A DNA stretch of 64,000 bases from Brotaphodocola sp003480315 (GCF_964246085.1 NZ_CAXTPD010000001.1), one strand, 5' to 3'. Positions 50,501 to 59,492 are shown, counted from the first letter of the stretch. Notes: generated by a model not told the origin, from the letters alone. Made by a program: numbers and translations.

Positions 50501-50853
50501 GAACCTTTACCTGTATTATGTGCCCTCAGGGCTGTGAGATTACCGCGGAGGGCAGCGAAGCGCCGTATTCCATCACCGGAAACAAGTGCAAACGCGGCCA
50601 TGAATATGTAGAGCAGGAACTGGTAAACCCGATGCGGAACATTGCAACCTCCATTCTGGTGGAGGGCGGTGAGATGCCGCTGGCCAGCGTCCGCTTAAGC
50701 GCGCCGATCCCGAAGGCTAAGATCTTTGACGTTATGAATGAGATCCGGAAAGTGAAACGCACCGCGCCGGTTCATGAGGGTGAGGTCGTGATTGAAAATG
50801 TGCTGGGACTGGGAAGCAATGTCATTGTGACCAGAACGGTGGAAGCAGAATAA
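50494..50853 (+). CDS. DUF1667 protein (third subunit)
   Basis: A 119-residue cysteine-rich protein. Four cysteines are visible (C7, C10, C14 in FTCIMCPQGC and C32 in GNKCKRG), a set suited to a small iron-sulfur cluster. The remainder is beta-rich with ITAEGSEAPYSITGN and the conserved block LASVRLSAPIPKAKIFDVMN. DUF1667 proteins regularly follow the two FAD proteins in this operon type. It overlaps the second gene by 7 bp and is followed by a terminator. Confidence 0.9.
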   Translation: MLRTFTCIMCPQGCEITAEGSEAPYSITGNKCKRGHEYVEQELVNPMRNIATSILVEGGEMPLASVRLSAPIPKAKIFDVMNEIRKVKRTAPVHEGEVVIENVLGLGSNVIVTRTVEAE

Positions 50854-50873
50854 CAGAAGAGAAAGCTTTGTCG

Positions 50874-50900
50874 AAAGGAGCCGCGAAAGCGGCTCCTTTT
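50874..50900 (+). terminator. Terminator of the FAD operon
   Basis: AAAGGAGCCGC, loop GAAA, GCGGCTCCTTTT. The A run on the other side allows bidirectional use. Confidence 0.9.
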
Positions 50901-50904
50901 ACTG

Positions 50905-51846
50905 TCAGAAGGAAATAGAATATTTCTCCGCCAGATAAGGGTGTTCGGTATTTTGTTTGAAATAATTTAAGATATGATCCATAAAGGCCTGTTCCGGCTC
51001 ATTTAACACCCAGTCCTTCTGGTGTACCACGAGATTTAAGCGCTTCATGGCCGGGGAGAGCGGGTAGTAGGCAATGTGGTTGCGGTTGATAGAGCAGGAC
51101 TCGGATATAAATGCGACACCGGCATTCTGGGCTACCATACTGCGCGTGGCGGAAATGTTGTTAGTCTCACACACAGCAACAGGCTCAAAGCCGCAGGAGT
51201 CGAAGAACTGGTCGCCGATCATGCGCAGGGAGGCTCCCTTTTTGGATAATAAAAGGCTGTCACCCGCAAAGTTTGCTTTTACTTCCTCTGCGGTGATCGG
51301 AGTTCCGGACGGATGCGTCAGTGCGTACGGGTGAAACATGGATATGGCAAGGAATATTTCTTCCTCGCGAAGCACCTGTACAAGGCTGCCGTAGGGAACA
51401 GTGCTTACGTCAGAGGCCAGGCCGACATCCAGGGTACCTTCGGTCAGCGCCTTTTTGAAGGCCGGCAGGCTGGTTTCTGTAATTTCAATGGTGATTCCCG
51501 GATACTGTTCGCGGAATAACGGGATGATCTCAGTCAGCATGCGAAGTCCCCAGTTCGAGGTGACTCCGACACGGATACGACCTTTCTGGCTCAGCGCCGC
51601 AATGTTCTGATACAGATCCTTCTGAATCTTTACAACCTTCTGGGCAGCTTCTACATACAGCACACCGGCAGACGTCAGGCTCAACTCACCTTTGGACCGG
51701 ATAAAAAGAGGTGTGCCGAGTTCCTGCTCCAGTCTGGAAAGATACTGGCTCAGGGAGGACTGAGAGACAAACAAGTCTTCTGCCGCTTTCGTCATATTGT
51801 GCCGGTTGGCAATGGCCAGAATATAGTTTAAGTATTTGACATCCAA
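50905..51846 (-). CDS. LysR-family transcriptional regulator 3
   Basis: A 313-residue LTTR starting at TTG 51846 behind GGAGG. The HTH reads NYILAIANRHNMTKAAEDLF then VSQSSLSQYLSRLEQELGTP. The effector domain starts near RIRVGVTSNWGLRMLTEIIP. It ends converging on the FAD operon terminator. It is not divergent to an enzyme gene, since regulator 4 lies directly upstream in the same orientation, 81 bp away, so the two may be co-transcribed. Confidence 0.92.
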   Translation of the reverse strand: MDVKYLNYILAIANRHNMTKAAEDLFVSQSSLSQYLSRLEQELGTPLFIRSKGELSLTSAGVLYVEAAQKVVKIQKDLYQNIAALSQKGRIRVGVTSNWGLRMLTEIIPLFREQYPGITIEITETSLPAFKKALTEGTLDVGLASDVSTVPYGSLVQVLREEEIFLAISMFHPYALTHPSGTPITAEEVKANFAGDSLLLSKKGASLRMIGDQFFDSCGFEPVAVCETNNISATRSMVAQNAGVAFISESCSINRNHIAYYPLSPAMKRLNLVVHQKDWVLNEPEQAFMDHILNYFKQNTEHPYLAEKYSISF

Positions 51847-51927
51847 AAGAAAACCTCCATTTGTACGTTTCGCAATTTATGAGCTGCTTTTTATTATACC
51901 CTAAATGAGAAAGAAAGTAAAAAGCTT

Positions 51928-52857
51928 TCACAGGATAAGCTCTCCCCAGTATTCCTGGGACAGCCGGATGAAACAGTCTGCTGCTGCTGAGAGATAGCTT
52001 CCCTTTTTCCGGCTGGCACAGATATTCCAGACCGGATGTGAGGGAAAGGAAAAGTAGGAAACATGTTCAAAAACATGCGAATGGCTGCTGGCAGCAAAAT
52101 AGCTTGGAACGACGCTGCAGCAGATCCCGGCAGACACCATTTCCAGTGTTGTGGCAGAACGCTGTGCGAAAAACAGGGTTTCCGGATAAAAGCCGTATAT
52201 CCGGAATGCCTGGCAGATCACCTCATACATGGTAGATTCTTTATACATCATGGCAAAGGGTTCATACCGGACCAGATTGGGATCCAGCTCCGGATAGGGG
52301 CTTTTCTCAGTTGGGACAGCCTTGCCACAGGCCGGATGCAGGCTGGGAATGGCAAGGAGGATTTCTTCCTGAGCCAGAGGAATATAAAGATCCTCCGTCT
52401 GTTGTTCTTCTGAAAGTGTCAGGATCCCGAGATCCAGCTTGCCGGTACAGATCATCTGCTGCTGGGTGCGTACATTGGCCTCGTAGATATTGATGGTCAC
52501 TTCCGGAAACTGTTTGTGAAAGGCCGGATAAATATGGGTGAAGGTTGTGGTTCCATGTTCGGAAGTAACACCAATACTTAAATTTCCTTTCTGGGAGTTG
52601 GACAGATCCTGAAGCCTGCGGTCAGTTTCCTGGCGGATCTGCAAGATCTGGCGGGCAGAGCTTAGGTAGATCTGACCGGCTCTGGTGGGAGACCAGCCGC
52701 TTCGGGAACGCTCAAAAAGCGGAAGACCGATCTCATGCTCCAAATTGCTGACCTGCTGGGTCAGTGCGGATGGGGTGATAAAAAGTCTTTGCGCGGCGCG
52801 AGCCAGTTTTCCTTCTTCTGCAAGGGTAACGATATATTCGATTTCTTTTAAATTCAT
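51928..52857 (-). CDS. LysR-family transcriptional regulator 4
   Basis: A 309-residue LTTR, ATG 52857 behind GAGGAG. The HTH is EYIVTLAEEGKLARAAQRLF then ITPSALTQQVSNLEHEIGLP. The effector domain starts near GNLSIGVTSEHGTTTFTHIY. It is divergent from the LarA-like gene, whose promoter lies in the roughly 100 bp after 52857, and probably controls it. The effector domain resembles those of regulators 1 and 2. Confidence 0.92.
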   Translation of the reverse strand: MNLKEIEYIVTLAEEGKLARAAQRLFITPSALTQQVSNLEHEIGLPLFERSRSGWSPTRAGQIYLSSARQILQIRQETDRRLQDLSNSQKGNLSIGVTSEHGTTTFTHIYPAFHKQFPEVTINIYEANVRTQQQMICTGKLDLGILTLSEEQQTEDLYIPLAQEEILLAIPSLHPACGKAVPTEKSPYPELDPNLVRYEPFAMMYKESTMYEVICQAFRIYGFYPETLFFAQRSATTLEMVSAGICCSVVPSYFAASSHSHVFEHVSYFSFPSHPVWNICASRKKGSYLSAAADCFIRLSQEYWGELIL

Positions 52858-52940
52858 ACAGAGCTCCTCGGATCTGGGTTGATACGGATTTCGTTATGAT
52901 TTTAGTATAACATTTAGAAAAACTAAAGGAAAGACAAAAA

Positions 52941-52977
52941 AGTTTAAATTTACTTTTGGAATGGGCACTGATATAGT
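52941..52977 (+). promoter_or_regulatory. Promoter of the LarA-like gene with shared box
   Basis: AGTTTAAATTTACTTTTGGA (52941-52960) includes TTTACT (52949-52954). After 17 bp comes TATAGT (52972-52977). It has the same spacing as the gudD promoters. Confidence 0.6.
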
Positions 52978-53029
52978 AAAGAGAGAGTTAGATATCAGAA
53001 ATCATGATGAATACAGGAGGCAATATCAT

Positions 53030-54334
53030 ATGGGACCAGTAAAAGGCGGAAGTCTCTCAAATCTGTTGAAGGATATTCAAATCCCCAAAATGTTTCGGGC
53101 GGAGCAGAGCTTTAAGAAAGACCGGATTGAGCCGGAGCAGATTCCCGGAGTTGTGAGAGAACAGCTTTCCAGACCGGAAATCAGCTCCAGGATCCAGCCG
53201 GGAATGAATATCGCGATCACGGCCGGAAGCCGGGGCATTGCCAATGTAAATGTGATTACCCGCGCGATTGTTGATTATGTGAAAGAAAAGGGAGCATATC
53301 CGTTTATCGTTCCGGCTATGGGAAGCCATGGAGGAGCAAAGGCAGAGAGCCAGAAAGAGCTTCTTGCCGGTTACGGAATTACAGAGGAGGCAATGGGATG
53401 CCCGATCAGATCTTCCATGGAAACGGTGCTCCTGGGATATTCTGAGTATGGAAAACCGGTTTATCAGGATAAAAATGCGCATGAAGCCGACGGAATCATT
53501 GTTTCCTGTCGGATCAAGCCCCACAATGCTTTCCGTGGTCCCTATGAGAGCGGTGTCTGCAAGATGATGGTAGTCGGACTTGGCAAGCAGAAGGGCGCAG
53601 AAAGCGTCCACAGTGACGGACTCGGAAATATGGCGCGGAATCTTCCGGCAAATGCAAAGGTGGTAGTGGAAAATTCTAATATTTTATTTGCGATTCCCTG
53701 TGTTGAGAATGCCTATGACGAGACTGCATTGATTGAGGCGATCCCGACAGAAAAAATCTTTGAGCGGGAGCCTGAACTTCTGAAAATCGCATTTTCCAAT
53801 ATGCCGAGCATCCTGGTGAAGGAAGCAGATGTCCTGATCGTAAATGAGATCGGGAAAAATTTCAGCGGAACTGGCGTGGACCCGAATATTTCCGGTACCT
53901 GGTCTACGAAATTTGGAAATGGCGGTCTGCAGGTGAAACGGACCTGCTTTCTGGACCTGCGGGACAGTTCTCACGGAAATGCAAATGGAATGGGCCTGGC
54001 AGATGTGATTACAAAGCGGATTTTTGATAAACTCGATCTGGATGTAATCTATACGAATTGCTTTACCAGCACGGTTTTACGCTCCGGCATGATGCCGCCG
54101 GTTGTTTATGATGATAAAGAAGCCATCCAGGCCTGCATCCGCACGGCAAACCAGATTGACCGGGAGCATGCCCGGATCGTCCGGATCAAGAATACGCTTC
54201 ATATCGGCGAGATCATGCTTTCAGAGGCATACTATGAGGATGTGAAAAACGGAAAATATCCGGGGGTTACTGCACTGGATGAGCCGCAGGAACTGGAATT
54301 TGATGAGCAGGGAGCTCTGCTGACCCAGATCTGA
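53030..54334 (+). CDS. LarA-like nickel-dependent racemase/epimerase homologue (DUF2088)
   Basis: A 434-residue protein. ATG 53030 is 9 nt after AGGAGG. The upstream ATG 52961 would lie within the promoter region. LarA racemises lactate with a nickel-pincer nucleotide cofactor. This homologue has the same length and domain order. N-domain: MNIAITAGSRGIANVNVITR, with GSRG where LarA has DxTRP. Then a conserved PAMGSHGGAKAESQKELLAG block, SCRIKPHNAFRGPYESGVCK with the His-containing region, and VNEIGKNFSGTGVDPNISG. Members of the LarA superfamily act on various 2-hydroxyacids such as malate. In this sugar-acid cluster, epimerisation of an aldarate or tartrate-like acid is a reasonable idea. No larB, larC or larE genes are in the window. 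Confidence 0.75.
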   Translation: MGPVKGGSLSNLLKDIQIPKMFRAEQSFKKDRIEPEQIPGVVREQLSRPEISSRIQPGMNIAITAGSRGIANVNVITRAIVDYVKEKGAYPFIVPAMGSHGGAKAESQKELLAGYGITEEAMGCPIRSSMETVLLGYSEYGKPVYQDKNAHEADGIIVSCRIKPHNAFRGPYESGVCKMMVVGLGKQKGAESVHSDGLGNMARNLPANAKVVVENSNILFAIPCVENAYDETALIEAIPTEKIFEREPELLKIAFSNMPSILVKEADVLIVNEIGKNFSGTGVDPNISGTWSTKFGNGGLQVKRTCFLDLRDSSHGNANGMGLADVITKRIFDKLDLDVIYTNCFTSTVLRSGMMPPVVYDDKEAIQACIRTANQIDREHARIVRIKNTLHIGEIMLSEAYYEDVKNGKYPGVTALDEPQELEFDEQGALLTQI

Positions 54335-54371
54335 CCGGATTTCAATAATAAAGAAAATGTGAAAAATGTCC

Positions 54372-54397
54372 AAAAGCCTCGAGAAATCGAGGCTTTT
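54372..54397 (+). terminator. Terminator of the LarA-like gene
   Basis: AAAAGCCTCGA, loop, TCGAGGCTTTTT. Confidence 0.88.
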
Positions 54398-54817
54398 TGA
54401 GGTGGAAAGTATTGAAAAACAGACGTTTATTATATATAATAAGTTCAGTGAGTCTCTGACTGCAGAGCCAAATTGATCGTGAACAGGAGGTTTCCTGCCT
54501 TAATAAAAACAGGAGGACGACTTAATATAAGTAAGAATATTCGAAATATAATTAATTTTACTTGCCGTACTAAATGAGATACAATCTCAATTGCGAGTCC
54601 GATAAGATTTTGCATGAACTGCTATTAGAAAAAATGATTACAGCAATCATTTATAAATATTGGACAGATTCCTCAGAAACTTTTATCATTAGAGTATAAC
54701 AATGAACAAAGAAAAATTGCATGGGAGCTGTTTTTTTACATCCTGCGTTAAAAATTTGCATGAAACAAAGAAAAGGATGACAGAAAAATGTTAAGCTCCG
54801 GCAAGAGGAGGAAAAAT
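54398..54817 (+). promoter_or_regulatory. Promoter and long leader of gudD-2
   Basis: The region holds a palindrome TTATTATATATAATAA near 54427, two AACAGGAGG copies (near 54481 and 54509), and TTTACT (54557-54562), 17 bp, TACAAT (54580-54585), with AATATAATTAATTTTACTTG around the -35. The transcript would have about 225 nt of leader with a small hairpin ATGATT/AATCAT near 54633. No ORF is credible. Confidence 0.5.
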
Positions 54818-56164
54818 ATGAACAAAGGTACCCCTACAGTAACTGAGATGCAGGTAATTCCGGTAGCAGGCTATGACAGCATGCTCATGACCTTAAGCGG
54901 ATGCCACGCACCGTACTTTACCAGAAACCTGGTTATCTTAAAGGACAGTGCAGGCCACACCGGTATTGGTGAGATCCACGGCGGTGACTATACCTGCGAC
55001 GCGTTAAAGAGCTGTATTCCGCTTGTTGTCGGCCAGCAGGTTGGCAAATACCGCGCGATCCTGGACAGCATCCACAAAGCTTCCAAGAGAGCAAAAGAGG
55101 ATGACGGTGAGGGTATCCAGAGCCTGGATATCAGTAAGCTGAAATTCGTCGTAAAAGCAGAGTGGGCAATCGAGTGTGCACTGCTTGACTTACTGGGCCA
55201 GTACTTAGACCTGCCGATGTGCGAGCTGTTAGGCGACGGCAAGCAGAGAGACCAGGTTGAGACTCTTGGCTATCTGTTCTATGTCAGCGACAAGAACAAG
55301 GCAAAGGAGCTGAACTACTTAGACGAGAGCGACAGCTCTGACCCGTGGTTCAAGCTTCGTCGTCAGGAAATGCTGACACCGGAGCGTATCGTGGAGCAGG
55401 CGCAGGTTCTTCATGAGAAGTACGGCTTCCGCAACTTCAAATTAAAGGGCGGTGTGCTGAAGGGCTCTGAGGAGATGGAAGCAATCCGCGCACTGAAAAA
55501 AGCATTCCCGAACGGACGTATCAACATTGACCCGAACGGCGCATGGAGCCTGGCAGAGGCCATTGAGCTGTGCAAGCCGATGGAAGGCGTTCTTACATAT
55601 ATCGAGGATCCGTGTGGTCCGGAGTCCGGATTCAGCAGCCGTGAGATCATGGCTGAGTTCAAGAACAAGGTAAACCTGCCGGTAGCTACCAACATGATTG
55701 CAACCGACTGGAGACAGTTCTATCATGCAGCAGCACTGAAGTCTGTGGACATCGTGCTTGCAGATCCGCACTTCTGGGGATTCGGAGGAAGCGTCCGCAT
55801 GGCTCAGATCTTAAATGACTGGGGCCTGACCTGGGGCAGCCACTCCAACAACCACTTTGATATCACCCTGACTGCATTCGCTCATGTGGCAGCAGCAGCA
55901 CCGGGCAACCCAACTGCGCTGGATACCCACTGGATCTGGCAGGATGGTCAGAACCTCTTAAACGATACTCCGCAGATCGTAGACGGATATCTGCAGGTTC
56001 CGAAGAAGCCGGGCCTTGGCGTTACCATCAATATGGACCGCGTCATGGAGGCAAACAAGCTGTATAACTCCCTGCCGACTCACGACCGTGATGACGCAAT
56101 GGCAATGCAGTATTTAATCCCGAACTGGAAGTTCGATTCCAAGAAACCGGCACTGGTACGGTAA
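54818..56164 (+). CDS. Glucarate dehydratase paralogue (enolase superfamily)
   Basis: A 448-residue enzyme, ATG 54818 behind AGGAGG. It keeps every catalytic element of glucarate dehydratase: FKLKGG, NIDPNG, IEDPCG, TNMI, ADPHFW and SHSNNHFD. It differs from the first copy by an insertion and change near residues 85-120 (KRAKEDDGEGIQSLDISKLK), where the first copy has GLQTFDLRVG, a loop close to the substrate. Start MNKGTPTVTEMQVIPVAGYD is GudD/GudX-like. A different aldarate, such as galactarate, idarate or another epimer, is possible. It heads an apparent operon with a TctBAC transporter. Confidence 0.9.
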   Translation: MNKGTPTVTEMQVIPVAGYDSMLMTLSGCHAPYFTRNLVILKDSAGHTGIGEIHGGDYTCDALKSCIPLVVGQQVGKYRAILDSIHKASKRAKEDDGEGIQSLDISKLKFVVKAEWAIECALLDLLGQYLDLPMCELLGDGKQRDQVETLGYLFYVSDKNKAKELNYLDESDSSDPWFKLRRQEMLTPERIVEQAQVLHEKYGFRNFKLKGGVLKGSEEMEAIRALKKAFPNGRINIDPNGAWSLAEAIELCKPMEGVLTYIEDPCGPESGFSSREIMAEFKNKVNLPVATNMIATDWRQFYHAAALKSVDIVLADPHFWGFGGSVRMAQILNDWGLTWGSHSNNHFDITLTAFAHVAAAAPGNPTALDTHWIWQDGQNLLNDTPQIVDGYLQVPKKPGLGVTINMDRVMEANKLYNSLPTHDRDDAMAMQYLIPNWKFDSKKPALVR

Positions 56165-56201
56165 GAAAATCCCGAAACGGGATTGACGGGAAACAAAGAT
56201 T

Positions 56202-56231
56202 GCCGGCGCCGCCTGCGACAGGCGGCACCGG
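56202..56231 (+). repeat. GC-rich hairpin between gudD-2 and tctB
   Basis: GCCGGCGCCGCCTG pairs with AGGCGGCACCGGC around a CGAC loop, without a T run. It probably protects or separates mRNA segments. Confidence 0.65.
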
Positions 56232-56302
56232 CCCCAATGTTGGCTCAATCCCGAAAGGGTTTGGCGGTAGGCTATAAACAAAAAGAAAAGGAGATGAAGG
56301 GT

Positions 56303-56800
56303 ATGTTCTTCAAAAAGTATGGGGACATTGTTGTAGGTGTGTTTTTCATGGTATTATCCGCATGCCTCATCGCAATGGCACAGATGCTTCCGAAATCCAA
56401 GGTTATGGAGATCGGACCGGATTTCATGCCGATGGTAATTGGTGTTGTTACCTTTATCCTGGCAGCAATCCTCACATTTTTAAACATTAAAAACTTCAAG
56501 ATGCACGCAAAGGAACTAGAGGGAGCGGAAATCCCGGAATGCGATTATAAGCGCGTGATTTCCAGTATCATTCTGGTTCTGGTCTATGTATTTGCGCTGC
56601 AGCCGGTAGGATTTATCATTTCTACCCTGGTATTTTTACTTCTGCAGATGCTGGTTCTGTCTCCGGATGATGAGCGTGACAAAAAGCACATTATCATTCT
56701 GGCAGTGATCGACATCATTTTCACTATGGTGGTATTCTTCTTGTTCCGTTATGGATTCAAGATCGTGCTGCCGGCTGGTATCTTTACCATTACTTTATAA
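56303..56800 (+). CDS. tctB: TTT transporter small membrane subunit TctB
   Basis: A 165-residue protein with four membrane helices (GDIVVGVFFMVLSACLIAMA, PMVIGVVTFILAAILTFLN, SIILVLVYVFALQPVGFIIS, IDIIFTMVVFFLFRYGF). IGPDFMPMVIG is typical of TctB. The start ATG 56303 fits AAGGAG at 56288-56293 better than ATG 56294. It works with TctA and the binding protein TctC to import carboxylates driven by an ion gradient. Order here is B-A-C. Confidence 0.88.
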   Translation: MFFKKYGDIVVGVFFMVLSACLIAMAQMLPKSKVMEIGPDFMPMVIGVVTFILAAILTFLNIKNFKMHAKELEGAEIPECDYKRVISSIILVLVYVFALQPVGFIISTLVFLLLQMLVLSPDDERDKKHIIILAVIDIIFTMVVFFLFRYGFKIVLPAGIFTITL

Positions 56801-56815
56801 GGAGGACGTAAGAAT

Positions 56816-58321
56816 ATGCAGGCATTAGGACTTTTAGGTAGTGCATTCGCAAGTATTTTAAATCCGGCGTCCATCCTTCTGATGATCGCTGGCGTAGCAA
56901 TTGGTATTATTTTCGGTTCCATCCCGGGACTGTCAGCTTCCATGGCAGTAGCACTGATGCTGCCGTTGACCTTCAGCATGACACCTTCTCTGGGTATGAA
57001 CACCCTGGTAGCAGTTTATATTGGTGGTATTTCCGGTGGTCTGATCTCCGCAATCCTGCTGAATATGCCTGGTACCGCATCTTCCATCGCAACCTGTTTC
57101 GATGGACACCCGATGGCAAAAAACGGTGAGGCAATGAAGGCCCTTGGCGTAGGTATTGTATTCTCCGCAATGGGTTCCATTTTCTCCTTCCTCATCCTGA
57201 CCTTCTGTGCACCGCTGCTTGCAGATGTTGCACTGAAATTTACTCCGGCTGAGAACTTCGGTATCTGCTTCTTCGCTCTGACGATGGTAGCAATCCTTTC
57301 CTCCGGTAACATGATCCGCGGTCTTCTGGCTGGTCTGTTCGGCCTGATGTTCACCTTGATCGGTATGGCACCGATCGATGGTACTCCGCGTTTCACCTTC
57401 GGCAATGCCAGCCTGATGGCAGGCTTTGATACTCTTCCGACCCTGATCGGTATCTTCGCGATCGCAGATATCCTGTGTACTGCAGAGAGCATGAAGGGCG
57501 GTAAGATGGAAACCATCCCGATCAAGAAGGTAAAGGGCTTCGGCTTTACCATGCAGGAGTTCATTTCCTGGCTGCCGAATTTCCTTCGTTCTTCCTTAAT
57601 CGGTACCGGTATCGGTATCCTTCCGGGTATCGGTGGTTCTACTTCCGGTATGCTGTCTTACGTAACTGCCAAGAACATGTCCAAGCATCCGGAGAAGTTT
57701 GGTAAAGGTAATCCGGAAGGTATCGTTGCAACTGAGTCTGCAAACAACGCGACCATCGGTGGTGCAATGATCCCGCTTCTGGTACTTGGTATCCCGGGTG
57801 ATGGTGTTACCGCTATGATGTTAGGCGGATTCCTGATCCACGGCCTGTCCGCTGGCCCGCTGCTTTTCGTTAAGAATGGTGACGTTGTATACGGAATTTT
57901 TGCTGCATGTATCGTATGTACCCTGATCATGCTGGTGGTTGAGTGGACCTGTATCAAGGGCTTTGTACAGGTACTGAAGGTGCCGAAGCACATCCTGCTT
58001 CCGCTGATCCTGGTTCTGTGCTGTGTCGGTGCATACGCAACCAACAACCGTATCTTCGATGTACAGTCTATCCTGGTCTTTGGTCTGGTAGGTTATATTT
58101 ATCACAAGTTCAGCCTGCCGACGACTCCGTTTGTACTGTGCTTCCTGATTGGTGAGATGCTGGAGACCTACTTAAGACGTGGTATCATGCAGTACAAGTC
58201 CTTCAGCGCATTCTTTGCAAGACCGATCTTCGATGTATTCTTCTTTATCGCAATCGGTGTTCTGGTATGGACCGTAACCAAGGAGTTAAAGGCTTACAAA
58301 GCGAAAAAACAGGCAGCATAA
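56816..58321 (+). CDS. tctA: TTT transporter large membrane subunit TctA
   Basis: A 501-residue permease with about twelve helices, ATG 56816 behind AAGGAGG. Family motifs are GIIFGSIPGLSASMAVALML, IGGISGGLISAILLNMPGTA followed by SSIATCFDGHPMAKNGEAMK, and GIGILPGIGGSTSGMLSYVT. It is 15 bp after tctB and before tctC. With the glucarate dehydratase paralogue upstream, import of an aldarate is likely. Confidence 0.93.
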   Translation: MQALGLLGSAFASILNPASILLMIAGVAIGIIFGSIPGLSASMAVALMLPLTFSMTPSLGMNTLVAVYIGGISGGLISAILLNMPGTASSIATCFDGHPMAKNGEAMKALGVGIVFSAMGSIFSFLILTFCAPLLADVALKFTPAENFGICFFALTMVAILSSGNMIRGLLAGLFGLMFTLIGMAPIDGTPRFTFGNASLMAGFDTLPTLIGIFAIADILCTAESMKGGKMETIPIKKVKGFGFTMQEFISWLPNFLRSSLIGTGIGILPGIGGSTSGMLSYVTAKNMSKHPEKFGKGNPEGIVATESANNATIGGAMIPLLVLGIPGDGVTAMMLGGFLIHGLSAGPLLFVKNGDVVYGIFAACIVCTLIMLVVEWTCIKGFVQVLKVPKHILLPLILVLCCVGAYATNNRIFDVQSILVFGLVGYIYHKFSLPTTPFVLCFLIGEMLETYLRRGIMQYKSFSAFFARPIFDVFFFIAIGVLVWTVTKELKAYKAKKQAA

Positions 58322-58439
58322 AGCAGCCTGAATCTGATGTAATGTATAACTATGATATATGCCCCACCCTGCGTGGGTGGGTATATATATAAGGGAAAAA
58401 CAGGGTGGCAAACACCCGGAAAGAAGGAGAAGTATTATT

Positions 58440-59492
58440 ATGAAGAAAAAACTTTTTGCAGCAGCAATGGCAGGCACCATGGTATTAAGCCTCGCAGCAT
58501 GTGGCGGCAGCAAGCCGGCTGAGACTACCGCAGCTCCGGCAGCAGCAGACAAGACTGAGGCAGCAGCTGAAGGTGAGACCAAGGCAGAGGCAGCAGCTGA
58601 GAGCGGTTCTGCATGGGAGCCGAGCACCACTGTTTCTATCGTAGTTCCGGCAGGTGCAGGCGGAAACACTGACCTTTCTGCTCGTGTATTTGCTCAGTAT
58701 GCAAAAGAGCTGACCGGTCATGATTTCATCGTTGTTAATGCAAGCGGTGCTGCAGGTTCTGTAGCAGCAAACCAGGTTCTGGCAGCAGCTGCTGACGGAC
58801 ATACCTTCCTGTATGGCCACAACCTTGTAAACGTTGCTAACATCGCAGGCGTTACTGATTACAACTATACCGCATTCAAACTGGGCCCGACCTTCGCAAA
58901 GGATCCGGCACAGCAGTTATATGTAAGCGCTGAGAAATATGCAGATCTGAACGCATTCATTGAGGCAGCTAAGGCAGCACCGGGACAGTTAAAGGCTTGT
59001 ACCGAGGTTGGTGCTTACACCTACTATGAGCTGCTTGCATTTGAGAAAGCAGCAGATATCGATCTGGATCTGGTTGACGTAGGTTCTAACTCCGATAAGA
59101 TCGCAGCTATGCTGTCTGGTCAGGTAGACTTAATGCCGGGTGCATACATTAACTGTAAGGATTACCTTGAGTCTGGACAGTTCAACTGCATCGGCGCTCC
59201 GACCGAGGAAAGATATGATCTCATCAAAGATATCCCAACTCTGAAAGAGCAGGGTGTAGATCTGGTATATCCGGACTGCGACTTCTCCTTCTACTTCCCG
59301 GCAGATACCTCTGATGATGTGATCGCTTACTATGAGGATCTTGTTCAGAAAGTTCTTGCTGATCCGTCTGCAGCTGAGGGTGTTGCTAACGTAGATATGA
59401 TGCCGTACTACTTAAACGCAGAGGATTCTGCTAAGAACGATGAGCAGATCTACAACACCATTAAAGAGATCGCTGACAGCCTTGAGCAGTAA
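58440..59492 (+). CDS. tctC: TTT transporter substrate-binding lipoprotein TctC
   Basis: A 350-residue lipoprotein. The lipobox SLAAC (C21) follows a classic signal MKKKLFAAAMAGTMV. A Thr/Ala/Glu-rich linker to about residue 60 leads to the Bug/TctC fold: VSIVVPAGAGGNTDLSARVF, FIVVNASGAAGSVAANQVLA, and PGQLKACTEVGAYTYYELLA with the substrate loop. TctC captures the acid outside the membrane for TctAB. ATG 58440 follows AAGGAG. A hairpin at about 58363-58382 lies between tctA and tctC. Confidence 0.93.
   Translation: MKKKLFAAAMAGTMVLSLAACGGSKPAETTAAPAAADKTEAAAEGETKAEAAAESGSAWEPSTTVSIVVPAGAGGNTDLSARVFAQYAKELTGHDFIVVNASGAAGSVAANQVLAAAADGHTFLYGHNLVNVANIAGVTDYNYTAFKLGPTFAKDPAQQLYVSAEKYADLNAFIEAAKAAPGQLKACTEVGAYTYYELLAFEKAADIDLDLVDVGSNSDKIAAMLSGQVDLMPGAYINCKDYLESGQFNCIGAPTEERYDLIKDIPTLKEQGVDLVYPDCDFSFYFPADTSDDVIAYYEDLVQKVLADPSAAEGVANVDMMPYYLNAEDSAKNDEQIYNTIKEIADSLEQ

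Noticed and set aside
47805..50853. Anaerobic glycerol-3-phosphate dehydrogenase operon glpABC
   Set aside because: Subunit types fit in part, but glpK, glpF and glycerol regulators are absent and the third gene is DUF1667. The name was therefore not used.
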